From positions 1,978,695-2,042,694 of the forward strand of contig NC_009051.1 in assembly GCF_000015825.1 (NCBI RefSeq): DNA of 64,000 nt, read 5' to 3'. Numbering within the stretch: position 1 is the stretch's first letter; each line of letters starts with the position of its first letter. Positions 1 through 8,480 of the stretch are shown here, in pieces. The translations under genes and the position numbers were made by a program. Source of the DNA: Methanoculleus marisnigri JR1 (lineage in GTDB: Archaea; Halobacteriota; Methanomicrobia; Methanomicrobiales; Methanoculleaceae). Below the pieces are notes generated by a model. That model worked only from the letters and a program-made list of their open reading frames with translations. It ran no database searches and had not been told where the DNA came from.

Positions 1-66
1 CGGCTATCCCCGTCGGCGATCCGGGCTCCCGGCGAGGGGCTCGACGAGGAAGTACCCCTGAACCGG

Positions 67-669
67 ATGCCGGAGGCGGAACCGTTCCTCTACATCTCCG
101 AGATGATCCGGTATGCCGGCATCCTCCTCCTGACGCCCTTCCTCTTCGGGTGCTCCGTCGCGCTCCTCTTTGCGGGTGCGCTGACCGAACTGAAGACCCA
201 AAAAAGGCGACTCGTGGCTGCGGTTCTGCTCCTCGCCGCCGTCCTCCTGTTCCTCTCCCTCATCTCCGCCTACCTGACCGGTTCGACATGGATGCCAATC
301 CCGCCGTTTTACCTCCCCACGAGCGAGCCTCTCGGCGTATCGACTCTTCTCGATGCCCTGCTGAACCTCATGGTATTCCTGTCGGCCCTCACGCTCATCG
401 GTCTCGGGGCGATCGCGCCGTACCTTCTCCTCAGGCGCTACCTCCCCCTGAAGCGGCCTTTCCGGGCTGTTCTCGTCTCGGGCACCCTTGTCTTCGGCAT
501 CCTCATCTACCCGCTCATGATGATGCTTGCCGTCTGGCAGGGATTGCGTCCTGCCCCCTGGCTCTCCCCTCTTGTCTGGATAGCCCTCGGGTTCTGCCTT
601 GCCGCCGCGTGGGCGGTGGTGATCTACGCAGTCCAGGCAGCGGCGGGGCGGGGGGGTGAATCGCCGTGA
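67..669 (+). CDS. Multi-pass membrane protein of unknown function, possibly 5'-partial
   Basis: About 200 residues dominated by hydrophobic stretches, giving roughly five predicted membrane segments separated by short basic loops (for example KTQKRR and RRYLPLKRPFR). I recognise no enzymatic motif. The reading frame is open back to the left window edge, so the true start may lie outside; ATG codons at 67 and 103 are the first internal candidates, and the second would begin directly at the first membrane segment. The stop overlaps the GTG of a 26-codon reading frame (666-746), which in turn overlaps the next membrane-protein gene, so the three appear translationally coupled. Function unknown. 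Confidence 0.6.
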   Translation: MPEAEPFLYISEMIRYAGILLLTPFLFGCSVALLFAGALTELKTQKRRLVAAVLLLAAVLLFLSLISAYLTGSTWMPIPPFYLPTSEPLGVSTLLDALLNLMVFLSALTLIGLGAIAPYLLLRRYLPLKRPFRAVLVSGTLVFGILIYPLMMMLAVWQGLRPAPWLSPLVWIALGFCLAAAWAVVIYAVQAAAGRGGESP

Positions 670-746
670 ACGTCACCACCCTGCAGGTGAATTCCGGAAA
701 GGTAAAGGCAGTTATCGGCAACCATACGTTCAGTGTAGATCCATGA
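666..746 (+). CDS. Possible 26-aa translationally coupled peptide
   Basis: A short frame starting GTG at 666 overlaps the upstream stop (GTGA) and ends in TGA at 744-746, overlapping the ATG at 743 of the next gene (ATGA). The peptide begins MNVTTLQVNSGKVKAVIG and ends SVDP, with no membrane segment. Both junctions have the 4-nt overlap typical of coupled cistrons, which argues that ribosomes traverse it. It could be a real small protein, a coupling leader or the remnant of a longer gene. Existence as a stable product is uncertain. Confidence 0.35.
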   Translation: MNVTTLQVNSGKVKAVIGNHTFSVDP

Positions 747-1711
747 CACCCGACCGCCAGACGACCCTGCAGAACCTCAGACGCCTCCTCCCCTCCTCGC
801 TCTTCGCCGGCCTCGTCGGCGGCGGACTGCTGGTGGTGCTCCCGACCTACGTCCATACATGGTTCTGGGGGGGGATCGTCTGCTACAACCACGGACTCTT
901 CGACACCATCGGTACGTTCCAGGGCCTGGTACTCGGCATTCTCTCCCTCCTCCTTACCGGGATGCTCCCGGTCGCCCTGCAGCGGGAGAGCGGGATGAAG
1001 AGGGACTTTGCCGTCCTTGCGGGCGGGATCGCCGGGTGCGTGGCCATTCTGGTCAACTACCTTCACTCCCAGATCACATCGATTTTCGGGCATGGATACG
1101 CTCCTGAGCTCTCCGACATCCTTGCTGCAATCATCTTTCCCTTCGCGAACCACGCTCTCCCCCTCCTGGCCATCGGCCTCGCTATGGCGGCCCTCGCCGC
1201 CCTCGGGGCCTTCGTCATCTCGTTCATCCGGGAGAGAGCAGCCGGACCGAACGAGGGGGCCGCGACATCCCGGCTCCTCCTCTGCTCCACGGCCGCCATC
1301 ATCCTCGTCATCGTGGTTCTCCCCCCGCTCGCCGCCCATGCAATGCTCGATGTCGGGATGATCGACGTAAACCCCAGAACGGCGCTGATGACGACCCTCG
1401 TCTCCGCCGAACGCACCGCGCCCGACGCAATCGTCCTCACGGTTCGCGAAGGGCCTCCCGCCACCATCTTCGACCACAGGAAGCCGTTCTCGGTCATGAT
1501 GAACGGAGTCGACGTCTCCGATGCTTCCGCGTGCACCGCAAGCGGTTTTGCCGCGACGGTCGACCCGCCCGGGGGGCTTTCGGCCGCCAAAGGATCGGAG
1601 GCCGCCTGGACAGGGACCGGAGTCTTAAACAACGGCACGCCGGTGGACGTCGTGGTCATGGCCCACGGGGTTGACGGCTCGGACCTCATCGTCATGAACC
1701 TCGGAGTGTAA
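743..1711 (+). CDS. Membrane protein with C-terminal pilin-like extracytoplasmic domain
   Basis: About 322 residues. The N-terminal 200 residues hold several membrane segments. After a final segment (IILVIVVLPPLAAH) comes a roughly 110-residue soluble tail containing TAPDAIVLTVREG, then MMNGVDVS, then WTGTGVLNNGTPVDVVV. That order of elements resembles the beta-rich C-terminal domain of archaeal type IV pilin-like proteins, which usually carry a single N-terminal helix rather than a multi-span anchor. The ATG at 743 is chosen because it overlaps the preceding stop (ATGA); there is no strong Shine-Dalgarno, consistent with coupling. The pilin-like similarity is read by eye and function is not known. 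Confidence 0.6.
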   Translation: MTPDRQTTLQNLRRLLPSSLFAGLVGGGLLVVLPTYVHTWFWGGIVCYNHGLFDTIGTFQGLVLGILSLLLTGMLPVALQRESGMKRDFAVLAGGIAGCVAILVNYLHSQITSIFGHGYAPELSDILAAIIFPFANHALPLLAIGLAMAALAALGAFVISFIRERAAGPNEGAATSRLLLCSTAAIILVIVVLPPLAAHAMLDVGMIDVNPRTALMTTLVSAERTAPDAIVLTVREGPPATIFDHRKPFSVMMNGVDVSDASACTASGFAATVDPPGGLSAAKGSEAAWTGTGVLNNGTPVDVVVMAHGVDGSDLIVMNLGV

Positions 1712-1771
1712 GGCGGGGAAACCGGGAACCGGGCCGTATACAGGGTGACAGTACCCCGGCGAGCCCGGAGG

Positions 1772-1777
1772 AAAAAA
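1772..1777 (-). terminator. T-run downstream of the nucleotidyltransferase gene
   Basis: Six T residues on the minus strand 15 nt after the stop of the sugar nucleotidyltransferase gene. Archaeal terminators are commonly simple T-runs. Confidence 0.45.
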
Positions 1778-1791
1778 TGATCGGGGATACC

Positions 1792-2970
1792 CTAAGACCC
1801 TTCGGTCCGGGTATCGTAGTCCTCGTTCAAGACGTGCTCTTTGACGACCGTCCCTTCCGGGATGATCACCTCCGGCCAGAGCCGGGTCCCGGAGTGGACG
1901 ACCACACCGCCTTTCAGCACCGCACGCGGCCCGATGACCGTGTCGTGCTCGATGTTGCACCCGCTGCCGACGAGCGTATCGTTGTCGATGATGCTCCCGC
2001 TGACAGTGCTGTCGCTCCCGATCACCACCCGGTTGTAGATGGACGAGGAGAAGATCTTTGCGCTGTTCTTGATGATACAGCCTTCTCCGATGCTCGTGTA
2101 CGGTCCGATGACGACGTTCTCCTCGATGATCGTCCCGGCGCCGATCGAGACCGGCCCGATCACCCGGGAGTTCGCCGCAACCGAGACCGAGCTCCCTATC
2201 TGCACCGGGCCGAGGATCCGGGCGCCTTTGATATAGAGGTCGCCGGAGATGTTCGTGAACCCGATATCCTGCAATTTCCACCGCTCGGCTTCGCGAAGCG
2301 ACCTCGGGCTTCCCACGTCCGACCAGTTGCCGCGGGCAAGCCAGGCTTTAAGGGGGTAACCCTGCTCCATCAGTTCGGGGAAGAGGTTGCGGGCGAAGTC
2401 GAACTTCTCGCCGGTCGGGATATGGTCGAAGATCTCCGGGTCGCAGACGTACATACCGGTACTCGCCAGGTTCGAGAAGATCTCCCCCGGGCTCGGCTTC
2501 TCCTTGAACCTCTTGATCTGGTAATCGGCGTCGATCTCGGCGATCCCGTACTCGGTGGGATCGTCGATGCTGATGAGCCCTATCGTGGTGATCGAGTCGT
2601 TGCCAAGGTGCTCGCGGTAAAATTCAAGCAGGTTCAGGCCCACTACGTGATCGCCGCCGACGACCAGGAACGGCTGCTCTTCAAGGTATTTCTGGGCGTT
2701 CTTGACGCTCCCCGCCGTTCCGAGTTTCGTCTTCTCGTGGACGTAGGTGACGTTGACCCCGAAGAGGGAGCCGTCCCCGAGGGCCGCCTCGATGGACTCG
2801 CTCATGTAACCGAGCGTGATCACCACGTCGTTAAACCCGAGGTTCGCGAGGTGTGAGACCAGGTGCTGGATCGAGGGTTTGTTGACTATCGGGATGCACG
2901 GTTTAGGACGCCCGAATGTGAGGGGGCGGAGCCGTGTGCCCTCCCCTCCGCACATAATGCACACCTTCAT
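1792..2970 (-). CDS. NDP-sugar nucleotidyltransferase with left-handed beta-helix domain
   Basis: A 392-residue two-domain enzyme predicted to make a nucleotide sugar (NDP-glucose or GDP-mannose type) from a sugar 1-phosphate. The N-terminal Rossmann-like domain opens with GGEGTRLRPLTFGRPKP, the signature of nucleotidyl transferases (GxGxRxRPLT...KP), and contains VVGGDHV as the metal-binding region. Residues from about 245 onward are hexapeptide repeats (I/V-G-x-x-x) forming a left-handed beta helix, as in GlmU-like and ManC-like archaeal proteins. The start is the ATG at 2970 because GGAG lies 4 nt upstream; an in-frame extension to 3021 lacks conserved sequence. Exact sugar and nucleotide cannot be told from sequence. 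Convergent with the upstream membrane protein gene. Confidence 0.88.
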   Translation of the reverse strand: MKVCIMCGGEGTRLRPLTFGRPKPCIPIVNKPSIQHLVSHLANLGFNDVVITLGYMSESIEAALGDGSLFGVNVTYVHEKTKLGTAGSVKNAQKYLEEQPFLVVGGDHVVGLNLLEFYREHLGNDSITTIGLISIDDPTEYGIAEIDADYQIKRFKEKPSPGEIFSNLASTGMYVCDPEIFDHIPTGEKFDFARNLFPELMEQGYPLKAWLARGNWSDVGSPRSLREAERWKLQDIGFTNISGDLYIKGARILGPVQIGSSVSVAANSRVIGPVSIGAGTIIEENVVIGPYTSIGEGCIIKNSAKIFSSSIYNRVVIGSDSTVSGSIIDNDTLVGSGCNIEHDTVIGPRAVLKGGVVVHSGTRLWPEVIIPEGTVVKEHVLNEDYDTRTEGS

Positions 2971-3014
2971 GCCACTCCATTGTATGCGTATCGATTTAAC
3001 CCTTGGGGCAGCAC

Positions 3015-3038
3015 GGGGCACCCGTTCCCAACCTTTAT
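3015..3038 (+). promoter_or_regulatory. Promoter with GGGGCACCCG element and TATA box
   Basis: GGGGCACCCG (3015-3024) precedes the TATA-like AACCTTTAT (3030-3038), centred about 32 nt before the ATG of the YkgJ-type gene, suggesting a nearly leaderless mRNA. An almost identical arrangement occurs at 43680-43704 before an unrelated membrane protein gene. Confidence 0.55.
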
Positions 3039-3065
3039 CCTCCGGTATGCAAAGAATCTACAGAA

Positions 3066-3563
3066 ATGACGGCATTCGAATGTACACTCTGCGGGAAGTG
3101 CTGCATGCACGCAGGAGACGCGCTCATCGAGATCGAAAAGCGGCTCACCAGCCGCGACTTCCTCTGCCGGCAGAAGGTCGTCGGCGGCACGTTCCGCGCC
3201 CGGGTCGAGGAGCGGTTCCTCGACGCCTTCAGGGATACCGCCGAGAACGATAGACATCCGGCCTGGTGCCCGTTCCTCCGGGGCCTTCCCGGGGAAGAGG
3301 GGAAATACATCTGCACCATCCATAACAGCCGTCCGCTGATCTGCCGTTCCTACGTCTGCTGCACCATGCGGATCTTCGATTCCGGCGGGCAGGAGGCCGG
3401 GAAGGTGAAGGGGAGGAGAAGCCTCGTCACCGGGGATGCCGACCTCGCCCGGTGCTGGGATGAGGGGGTCGCACCGCTCGCGACCGACGACGAGATCGCC
3501 TGGAAGAGCGAGGTTGCCGCGATCCTCGGGCGTTCCGGCTACCGGGTCGAGGCCTATGAGTGA
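3066..3563 (+). CDS. YkgJ-type cysteine-cluster protein
   Basis: A 165-residue protein beginning MTAFECTLCGKCCMHAGD, the CxxCxxCC pattern that defines the YkgJ/UPF0153 zinc- or iron-chelating family. A second cluster near residue 85 reads HNSRPLICRSYVCCTM, also typical of the family. Biochemical role is not established; members are thought to bind Zn or an Fe-S cluster. ATG 3066 is chosen because translation then starts directly at the conserved cysteine motif and lies about 32 nt after the TATA box. Its last 8 nt overlap the next gene, another small cysteine protein, so the two are probably cotranscribed and may act together in metal handling (inference). Confidence 0.85.
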   Translation: MTAFECTLCGKCCMHAGDALIEIEKRLTSRDFLCRQKVVGGTFRARVEERFLDAFRDTAENDRHPAWCPFLRGLPGEEGKYICTIHNSRPLICRSYVCCTMRIFDSGGQEAGKVKGRRSLVTGDADLARCWDEGVAPLATDDEIAWKSEVAAILGRSGYRVEAYE

Positions 3564-3816
3564 ACCCCGGCGTCTTCCCGTTATCCGGGGCCGGGTCCAG
3601 TGTACGGAAAAAGAGAGCGTCCCCGTCGACCAGTGCAGACTCTGCGTCCATTCCGCCCGTGTCATGATCGGGGGAAGAGAACTGCCGTCGCCGGCACGGG
3701 CCTACTGCAGCCGGTGCCGCGACGCACCCGATATCGATATGGCGAAGGTCGAAGCAATCCTCTGCGATGATAAGCAGGGAGAAGGGTTTCGGAACATCGC
3801 GAACATCATCAGCTAA
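3556..3816 (+). CDS. Small cysteine-rich protein, possible zinc ribbon
   Basis: An 86-residue protein with three cysteine groups: CTEKESVPVDQCRLC and YCSRC. The spacing suggests one or two zinc sites or a small redox or Fe-S site. The ATG at 3556 lies inside the end of the YkgJ-type gene (8-nt overlap, ATGAGTGA), indicating translational coupling. No specific family is recognised. The C-terminus (CDDKQGEGFRNIANIIS) is polar. The gene ends 6 nt before the convergent ribbon-helix-helix gene, leaving no room for a dedicated terminator. Confidence 0.7.
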   Translation: MSEPRRLPVIRGRVQCTEKESVPVDQCRLCVHSARVMIGGRELPSPARAYCSRCRDAPDIDMAKVEAILCDDKQGEGFRNIANIIS

Positions 3817-3822
3817 CCGGGG

Positions 3823-4158
3823 TTACTTCCGCCAGAATTCCCAGGGGTGTTTCGTCTGGAACGGAACGCCCTTCGCCTCGTTGTTCCAGTCGGTCTCGAT
3901 CGTGTGGTGGACCAGCCGGACTTCGTTGCGGAGCTCGGTAAGAACTTCTTTGACGCCCTCGAGTTCCTGCTGGAGCCGGTTCAACTCCTCGAACGATCGC
4001 GGCTGCCGGACTGTCGCCATCCCCGCCTCCTTGCAGGCAAGGCCAGCCTCGATCAACTCGAGAATCGCCTCATTTCTGTCGAACGCGTGATCCCTGGCAA
4101 ACTGATCGATCTGATCCATCAGGTCGGGATCGAGCGCAAACGAACATCTCATCACCAT
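3823..4158 (-). CDS. Ribbon-helix-helix (CopG-like) DNA-binding protein with coiled coil
   Basis: A 111-residue protein. Residues 1-45 (RCSFALDPDLMDQIDQFARD, then FDRNEAILELIEAGL) match a ribbon-helix-helix fold: a short beta strand and two helices, normally dimerising to contact DNA. Residues 55-85 form a heptad-like helix (EELNRLQQELEGVKEVLTEL) likely to be a coiled coil. CopG-type proteins are repressors or antitoxins; no toxin-like partner is adjacent, so a chromosomal regulator is more likely. GGAG lies about 10 nt before the ATG at 4158; a second ATG at 4152 is possible. Targets are unknown. Confidence 0.75.
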   Translation of the reverse strand: MVMRCSFALDPDLMDQIDQFARDHAFDRNEAILELIEAGLACKEAGMATVRQPRSFEELNRLQQELEGVKEVLTELRNEVRLVHHTIETDWNNEAKGVPFQTKHPWEFWRK

Positions 4159-4248
4159 AGGTCGTCCACTCCCACTATTGCACCTCTCTGCTGATTATAG
4201 TGTCTGCCGTTCGGGAATGGGTCGACCTCCAGGGTGCAGCGTCTTCGC

Positions 4249-4256
4249 AAAAAAAA
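4249..4256 (-). terminator. T-run downstream of aIF1 gene
   Basis: Eight consecutive T residues on the minus strand about 30 nt beyond the aIF1 stop codon, a typical archaeal T-tract terminator. Confidence 0.6.
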
Positions 4257-4286
4257 TGTCCGGGTCCTCTATAGAGGACAACCCGG

Positions 4287-4592
4287 TCAACTGATATTTT
4301 CCATGTTGTATCCTTTCTGGGCGAGCAGGTCTTTCACCCGCTCGCGATGGTTGCCCTGCAGCTCGATCGAGGAGTCCTTGACCGTGCCGCCACAGGCCAG
4401 TTTCGCTTTCAGGAACTTGGAGAGGTCTTCGAGATCGATGTCGTAGGGGTCGAGGCCCTCGATGACCGTGACTTCTTTTCCATACCGACGTCTGTTTATC
4501 TTTACGCTGATTCTCTGCTGTTCTTTGGCTACTTCTTCACAGATACACAGTTCTTTTGGCAGTCCGCAGGTCGGACATATCCCACCGTTCAT
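4287..4592 (-). CDS. Translation initiation factor aIF1 (SUI1 family)
   Basis: A 101-residue SUI1/YciH-type protein that acts at the small ribosomal subunit to discriminate start codons. The N-terminus carries a small zinc-knuckle-like pattern ([13 protein letters not shown]). The core follows the family: [20 protein letters not shown], then [20 protein letters not shown] with the conserved KxxxACGGT motif, then the [10 protein letters not shown] helix. Length matches archaeal homologues. It lies 43 nt downstream of the ribonucleotide reductase gene in the same orientation and could be read from that promoter or from its own. Confidence 0.94.
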   Translation of the reverse strand: MNGGICPTCGLPKELCICEEVAKEQQRISVKINRRRYGKEVTVIEGLDPYDIDLEDLSKFLKAKLACGGTVKDSSIELQGNHRERVKDLLAQKGYNMENIS

Positions 4593-4635
4593 TGCATTGT
4601 ACCTTTCAGCTCTCGTTATATATTATTTGGCATGG

Positions 4636-6282
4636 TCATCCGTCAATCAGGCAGACATCGCACCCTAGCGAGAATATCTGGTCGGGTCTGCTCCGGTAGC
4701 GGTAGACGGTAGTGCCCTTGCACCCGAGGTCGTGGGCAAGGGAGAAGACGCAGGCGATCTCGTCGACGGTTGCACTCTGTGGCAGGTTTACCGTCTTCGA
4801 GACGGCGTTGTCCACGTGTTTCTGGAACGCCGCCTGCATCCGGACGTGGTGTTCCGGTGCGATCTCGGTTGCCGTCCTGAAGAGGTCGCGGGCATGGTCG
4901 TCGAGGGGGAGGCCGGCGACCGTGCCGTGACGGCGGACATGCTCCGCGACGTCCTTCCCGCCGGCGGTCCGGGGCAGGAACCCGGCGACGAGGTCGCTCA
5001 CGATGCTGACCGGCCGGCCGTCGATCGTCCGGTCGTAGGCAAACGAGAAGACCGGCTCGATGCCGCTTGTGGTCCCGGCGATGAGGTGGATCGAGCCTGT
5101 GGGGGCGATGGTGGTGACGGTGGCGTTCCGCATCTCTCCCGAAAAGATCGAGCCCTCGATCGCCGGAAACGACCCGATCTCCTTTCCGATCTCCTCCGAC
5201 CGCTCCCGGGCCATCTCCTCTATATGTTCCATCAGGCTCCCGGCAAACCGGAGTGCCTCCTCCGACTCATAGGGTATTCCGAGGCGTATGAGCGCCTCGG
5301 CGAACCCCATGACCCCGAGGCCGATCTTGCGGGTCGCAAGCGTCCTCTCCCGGATCTCGGGGAGGGGGAAACGGTTCGCGTCGATGACCGCATCGAGGAA
5401 GTCGACGCCGCACCGGACGACCGTTATAAGCAGGTCTTCGTCGAGGTCGTGCTGCCTGACACACCGGGCAAGGTTGACGCTTCCGAGGTTGCAGCTCTCG
5501 TAGGGGTAGAGCGGCTGCTCGCCGCAGGGGTTGGTCGCTTCGATGCGGCCGAGATGCGGGGTGGTGTTCTGGCGGTTGATCTCGTCGAGAAAGAGCACGC
5601 CCGGTTCGCCGGAGATACAGGCGGAGGCGGCGATGAGACGCCAGAGCGATCCGGCGTCGACGCTCTTCCAGACACTGCCGTCGCGGGGGTTTATGAGGTC
5701 GTACTCTTTCCCCGTCGCGAGGCACCGGAAGAACCGCTCGTCGACGCCGACAGAGATGTTGAAGTTCGAGAGGCCCCCTTCCTGCTTTGCGGTGACGAAC
5801 TCCTCGATGTCGGGGTGGGAGGCCGCGAGCACCCCCATGTTCGCCCCCCGGCGCCGGCCGCCCTGCCTGACCGCTCCGGTCGCCGCATCGAAGACCCGCA
5901 TGAACGAGACCGGCCCGGTCGCGGCGCCTGTGACCCCGTTGACGGCGTCGCCCCGGGGCCGCAGAAGGGAGAACGAGAATCCGGTTCCTCCCCCGGACTG
6001 GTGGATGAGCGCCATGTGGCCGAGCGTCCCGAATATCCCTTCGAGCGTGTCCTCCATCGGAAGGACGAAGCAGGCCGAGAGCTGCCCGGCGGAAGTGCCC
6101 GCGTTCATCAGGGTCGGGGAGTTTGGGAGGAAGAGGAGGGCCGAGAGGAGCGAGAAGAACTCGCGGGACCGTGCCGTCCCGCCCACGGCGTCGGCGACCC
6201 GGGAGAAGAGGCCGGCCGGCGTCTCTCCCGGGAGGAGGTAGCGCCCCTCCAGGAGGAGGCGGGCTATCGGGGAGATCTCCAT
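4636..6282 (-). CDS. nrdJ: Adenosylcobalamin-dependent (class II) ribonucleotide reductase
   Basis: A 548-residue class II reductase that reduces ribonucleotides to deoxyribonucleotides using adenosylcobalamin radical chemistry. Visible landmarks are GQLSACFVLP near residue 70 (first active-site cysteine), ATNPCGEQPL near 253 (the N-x-C-x-E radical and acid-base motif), and a C-terminal CDVC pair that re-reduces the active site. No ATP-cone precedes the catalytic barrel, so dATP overall-activity control is probably absent. The short, single-chain form fits the NrdJ group. The ATG at 6282 precedes the expected RYLLPGE segment. The gene is divergent from a cobyric acid synthase gene 59 bp away, a logical pairing of a B12 user with a B12 maker. 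Confidence 0.93.
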   Translation of the reverse strand: MEISPIARLLLEGRYLLPGETPAGLFSRVADAVGGTARSREFFSLLSALLFLPNSPTLMNAGTSAGQLSACFVLPMEDTLEGIFGTLGHMALIHQSGGGTGFSFSLLRPRGDAVNGVTGAATGPVSFMRVFDAATGAVRQGGRRRGANMGVLAASHPDIEEFVTAKQEGGLSNFNISVGVDERFFRCLATGKEYDLINPRDGSVWKSVDAGSLWRLIAASACISGEPGVLFLDEINRQNTTPHLGRIEATNPCGEQPLYPYESCNLGSVNLARCVRQHDLDEDLLITVVRCGVDFLDAVIDANRFPLPEIRERTLATRKIGLGVMGFAEALIRLGIPYESEEALRFAGSLMEHIEEMARERSEEIGKEIGSFPAIEGSIFSGEMRNATVTTIAPTGSIHLIAGTTSGIEPVFSFAYDRTIDGRPVSIVSDLVAGFLPRTAGGKDVAEHVRRHGTVAGLPLDDHARDLFRTATEIAPEHHVRMQAAFQKHVDNAVSKTVNLPQSATVDEIACVFSLAHDLGCKGTTVYRYRSRPDQIFSLGCDVCLIDG

Positions 6283-6341
6283 ACGATACCTGATGGAACC
6301 CCGCCCTTAATAACCCGTCGTGCCCAACTCTTCTGCCGGCA
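6283..6341. promoter_or_regulatory. Divergent promoter region between nrdJ and cobyric acid synthase gene
   Basis: Only 59 bp separate the two starts. A TATA-like CTTAATAAC lies about 30 nt before the plus-strand ATG. I see no cobalamin riboswitch here. Confidence 0.4.
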
Positions 6342-7820
6342 ATGTCTCTCATCGTGCTCGGAACAGCATCCCACGTAGGCAAGAGTATGACCGTTGCGGC
6401 GCTCTGCCGTGCGCTCTACCGGCGCGGGATCCCGGTTGCGCCGTTCAAATCCCAGAACATGAGTCTCAACTCCTACGTCACGGTCGACGGGAGCGAGATC
6501 GGGATCGCCCAGGCCGTCCAGGCTTTTGCGGCCGGGATCGAACCGGAGGCCGACATGAACCCGATCCTCCTCAAACCCAAGGGGGATTCGGTCTCGCAGG
6601 TGGTGCTGCTCGGCCGCCCATATAAGGATGTGCAGATCCGGGACTACTACAGGGAGACCGATACGCTTCTTGCCGAGGCCGTCTCCGCGTTCGAGCGGCT
6701 TCGGAGCCGGTTCGGGAACGTGGTGGTCGAGGGGGCCGGGGGAGCGGCGGAGGTGAACCTCTACGACCGCGACATCGCGAATATACGGCTCGCCCGCTCG
6801 CTCCGTCTCCCCATCGTCCTGGTCGCCGATATCGAGCGGGGCGGGGTCTTCGCCCAGGTCTACGGGACGCTCGCCCTCCTCCCGGAGGATATCCGCCCCC
6901 TCGTCGCCGGGATCATCGTCAACAAGTTCCGGGGAGATCCCGGGCTCTTCGCCCCGGGCGTCGCGAAACTCGAGGAACTCACGGGCGTCCCGGTGCTCGG
7001 GGTGGTGCCTTTCGCCGACATCCCCCTCCCGAGCGAGGACTCGCTCTCGATCGCCGACAAGAGGGACCGGAAGACCGGAACGCCGGTCAGGATAGCCGTC
7101 GTCCGCCTCCCCCGGATCTCGAACTTCACCGACTTCGAACTCCTCGAAGAGCACGTTGCAGTGGACTACGTCCCGCCCGGCGGAACGCTTTCCGGCTACG
7201 ACTGCATCATCCTCCCTGGAACGAAGAACACCGTCGAGGACCTCGCCGCGCTGAACCGCCACGGCGTGGGGGAGGAACTCCGGCTCGCCCGGGAGCGGGG
7301 CGTCCCGATCATCGGGATCTGCGGCGGCTACCAGATGCTCGGGCGCCGGATCGTCGATGCCGGCATCGAGTCTGAGAACCCTGCAGAGTATGCGGGGTTC
7401 GGGCTCCTCGATGTCGTCACCGCCTTTACCGGCTACCGCAAGACGACGGTGCAGGTCCGGCGCCGGGCGACCGGCCCCGGCCCCATCCTCCCGGCGATGG
7501 GGGAGGTAGATGGCTACGAGATCCACATGGGGGAGACGGAACGGGGCGACCTCTCCGAAGCGTTCGCCGGGGAAGGAGCCTCAACCCCCGACGGCCTGGT
7601 CTTCGGGACCTACATGCACGGCCTCTTCCAGAACCCCGGTGCGGCAAACGCCCTCCTTGCCTACCTCGCAAAGCGGCGGGGCGTAGCCTTCGAGCCGGTG
7701 ACGGCGGAGAGCACCGCCCTCGGGGCCGCGGCATCCTACGACGACCTGGCCCGACACTTCGAGGAGCACGTGGATATGGATGCGATCATGAAGTATTTCA
7801 TTGATCGCCGGTCTGAGTGA
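6342..7820 (+). CDS. cobQ: Cobyric acid synthase (CobQ/CbiP)
   Basis: A 492-residue glutamine-dependent amidotransferase that amidates four carboxylates of adenosylcobyrinic acid a,c-diamide in B12 synthesis. The N-terminal P-loop variant [16 protein letters not shown] and the following KSQNMSLNS are characteristic. The C-terminal half is a class I glutaminase domain with GICGGYQML near residue 325 carrying the nucleophilic cysteine and TYMHGLF near 425 carrying the catalytic histidine. Length matches the family. It is divergent from nrdJ, which needs the cofactor, and is followed 6 nt later by a GrpB-type gene that may be cotranscribed. Confidence 0.95.
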   Translation: MSLIVLGTASHVGKSMTVAALCRALYRRGIPVAPFKSQNMSLNSYVTVDGSEIGIAQAVQAFAAGIEPEADMNPILLKPKGDSVSQVVLLGRPYKDVQIRDYYRETDTLLAEAVSAFERLRSRFGNVVVEGAGGAAEVNLYDRDIANIRLARSLRLPIVLVADIERGGVFAQVYGTLALLPEDIRPLVAGIIVNKFRGDPGLFAPGVAKLEELTGVPVLGVVPFADIPLPSEDSLSIADKRDRKTGTPVRIAVVRLPRISNFTDFELLEEHVAVDYVPPGGTLSGYDCIILPGTKNTVEDLAALNRHGVGEELRLARERGVPIIGICGGYQMLGRRIVDAGIESENPAEYAGFGLLDVVTAFTGYRKTTVQVRRRATGPGPILPAMGEVDGYEIHMGETERGDLSEAFAGEGASTPDGLVFGTYMHGLFQNPGAANALLAYLAKRRGVAFEPVTAESTALGAAASYDDLARHFEEHVDMDAIMKYFIDRRSE

Positions 7821-7826
7821 TAGAGA

Positions 7827-8408
7827 ATGAGTGAAAGAAAGATCTCTCCATCGGACGCAACCGTTCTCGATTACATACACGTAAGGGTCGTCGATTACGA
7901 TCCGGTCTGGCCGGATCTCTTTCGCACGGAAGCCCGCCGGATAGAAGATATCCTGAAAGAGAATCTGGTGCAGATCTTTCATATCGGCAGCACGTCGGTG
8001 CCGGGCCTCCGGGCAAAACCCATCATCGATATCATGCCGGTTGTCCTTGACATCGAGCGGGTTGACGAGAGATCCGGGCAATTCGAGGCTATCGGCTATG
8101 AAGCCATGGGCGAACTCGGCATACCCGGAAGACGCTACTTTCGCAAGGGCGGGGAGAACCGCACCCACCAGATACACGCCTTCCAGTACGATAATGTCCA
8201 GAACATTACAAGGCATCTGGCCTTTCGGGATTATCTGAGATCCCATTCCGATGTCGGTTGCGCATACGCCGCTCTCAAGTCGGAACCTGCCGTGCGGTAT
8301 CCCGGGGATAGAGAGGGATACTGCAACGGCAAAGATGGTTTCGTAAAATGCGTGGAACGTGACGCGTTACGATGGTACTGGAAAAAATACGATGTCGGTC
8401 GGTGTTAG
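7827..8408 (+). CDS. GrpB family protein (UPF0157, nucleotidyltransferase-like)
   Basis: A 193-residue protein of the GrpB family, whose fold resembles nucleotidyltransferases. Diagnostic stretches are VVDYDPVWPDLF, then IFHIGSTSVPGLRAKPIID (the GSTSVPG motif), and FRDYLRSHSDV. Biochemical activity is not settled for the family; some members are linked to coenzyme A biosynthesis as a domain fused to dephospho-CoA kinase. It begins 6 nt after cobQ. Its UAG stop lies inside a strong hairpin (8401-8426) between this gene and the convergent secretion-gene operon. Confidence 0.88.
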   Translation: MSERKISPSDATVLDYIHVRVVDYDPVWPDLFRTEARRIEDILKENLVQIFHIGSTSVPGLRAKPIIDIMPVVLDIERVDERSGQFEAIGYEAMGELGIPGRRYFRKGGENRTHQIHAFQYDNVQNITRHLAFRDYLRSHSDVGCAYAALKSEPAVRYPGDREGYCNGKDGFVKCVERDALRWYWKKYDVGRC

Positions 8409-8426
8409 GCTTCGATGCCCAACACC
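8401..8426. terminator. Hairpin overlapping a stop codon between convergent genes
   Basis: GGTGTTAGGC and GCCCAACACC pair over 10 bp with one A-C mismatch around a TTCGAT loop; the UAG stop of the GrpB gene is in the left arm. A second GC-rich imperfect hairpin follows at about 8427-8456. They lie between convergent genes and may stabilise or end both transcripts. Confidence 0.45.
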
Positions 8427-8480
8427 CGACTTCGCTTCGGACCGGGTTAGCCCGAAGATCCATTCTTCTTAAATGCCCTC

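Noticed and set aside
4158-4250. Toxin-antitoxin pair with the ribbon-helix-helix protein
   Set aside because: No small toxin-like gene lies beside it; neighbours are aIF1 and a cysteine-rich protein on the opposite strand.
6283-6341. Cobalamin riboswitch between nrdJ and cobQ
   Set aside because: The 59-bp gap is too short and has no B12-box-like sequence.
4732-6378. Long plus-strand open frame opposite nrdJ
   Set aside because: Low-complexity Arg/Glu/Gly/Asp protein with no motifs; the minus strand carries intact class II reductase signatures.
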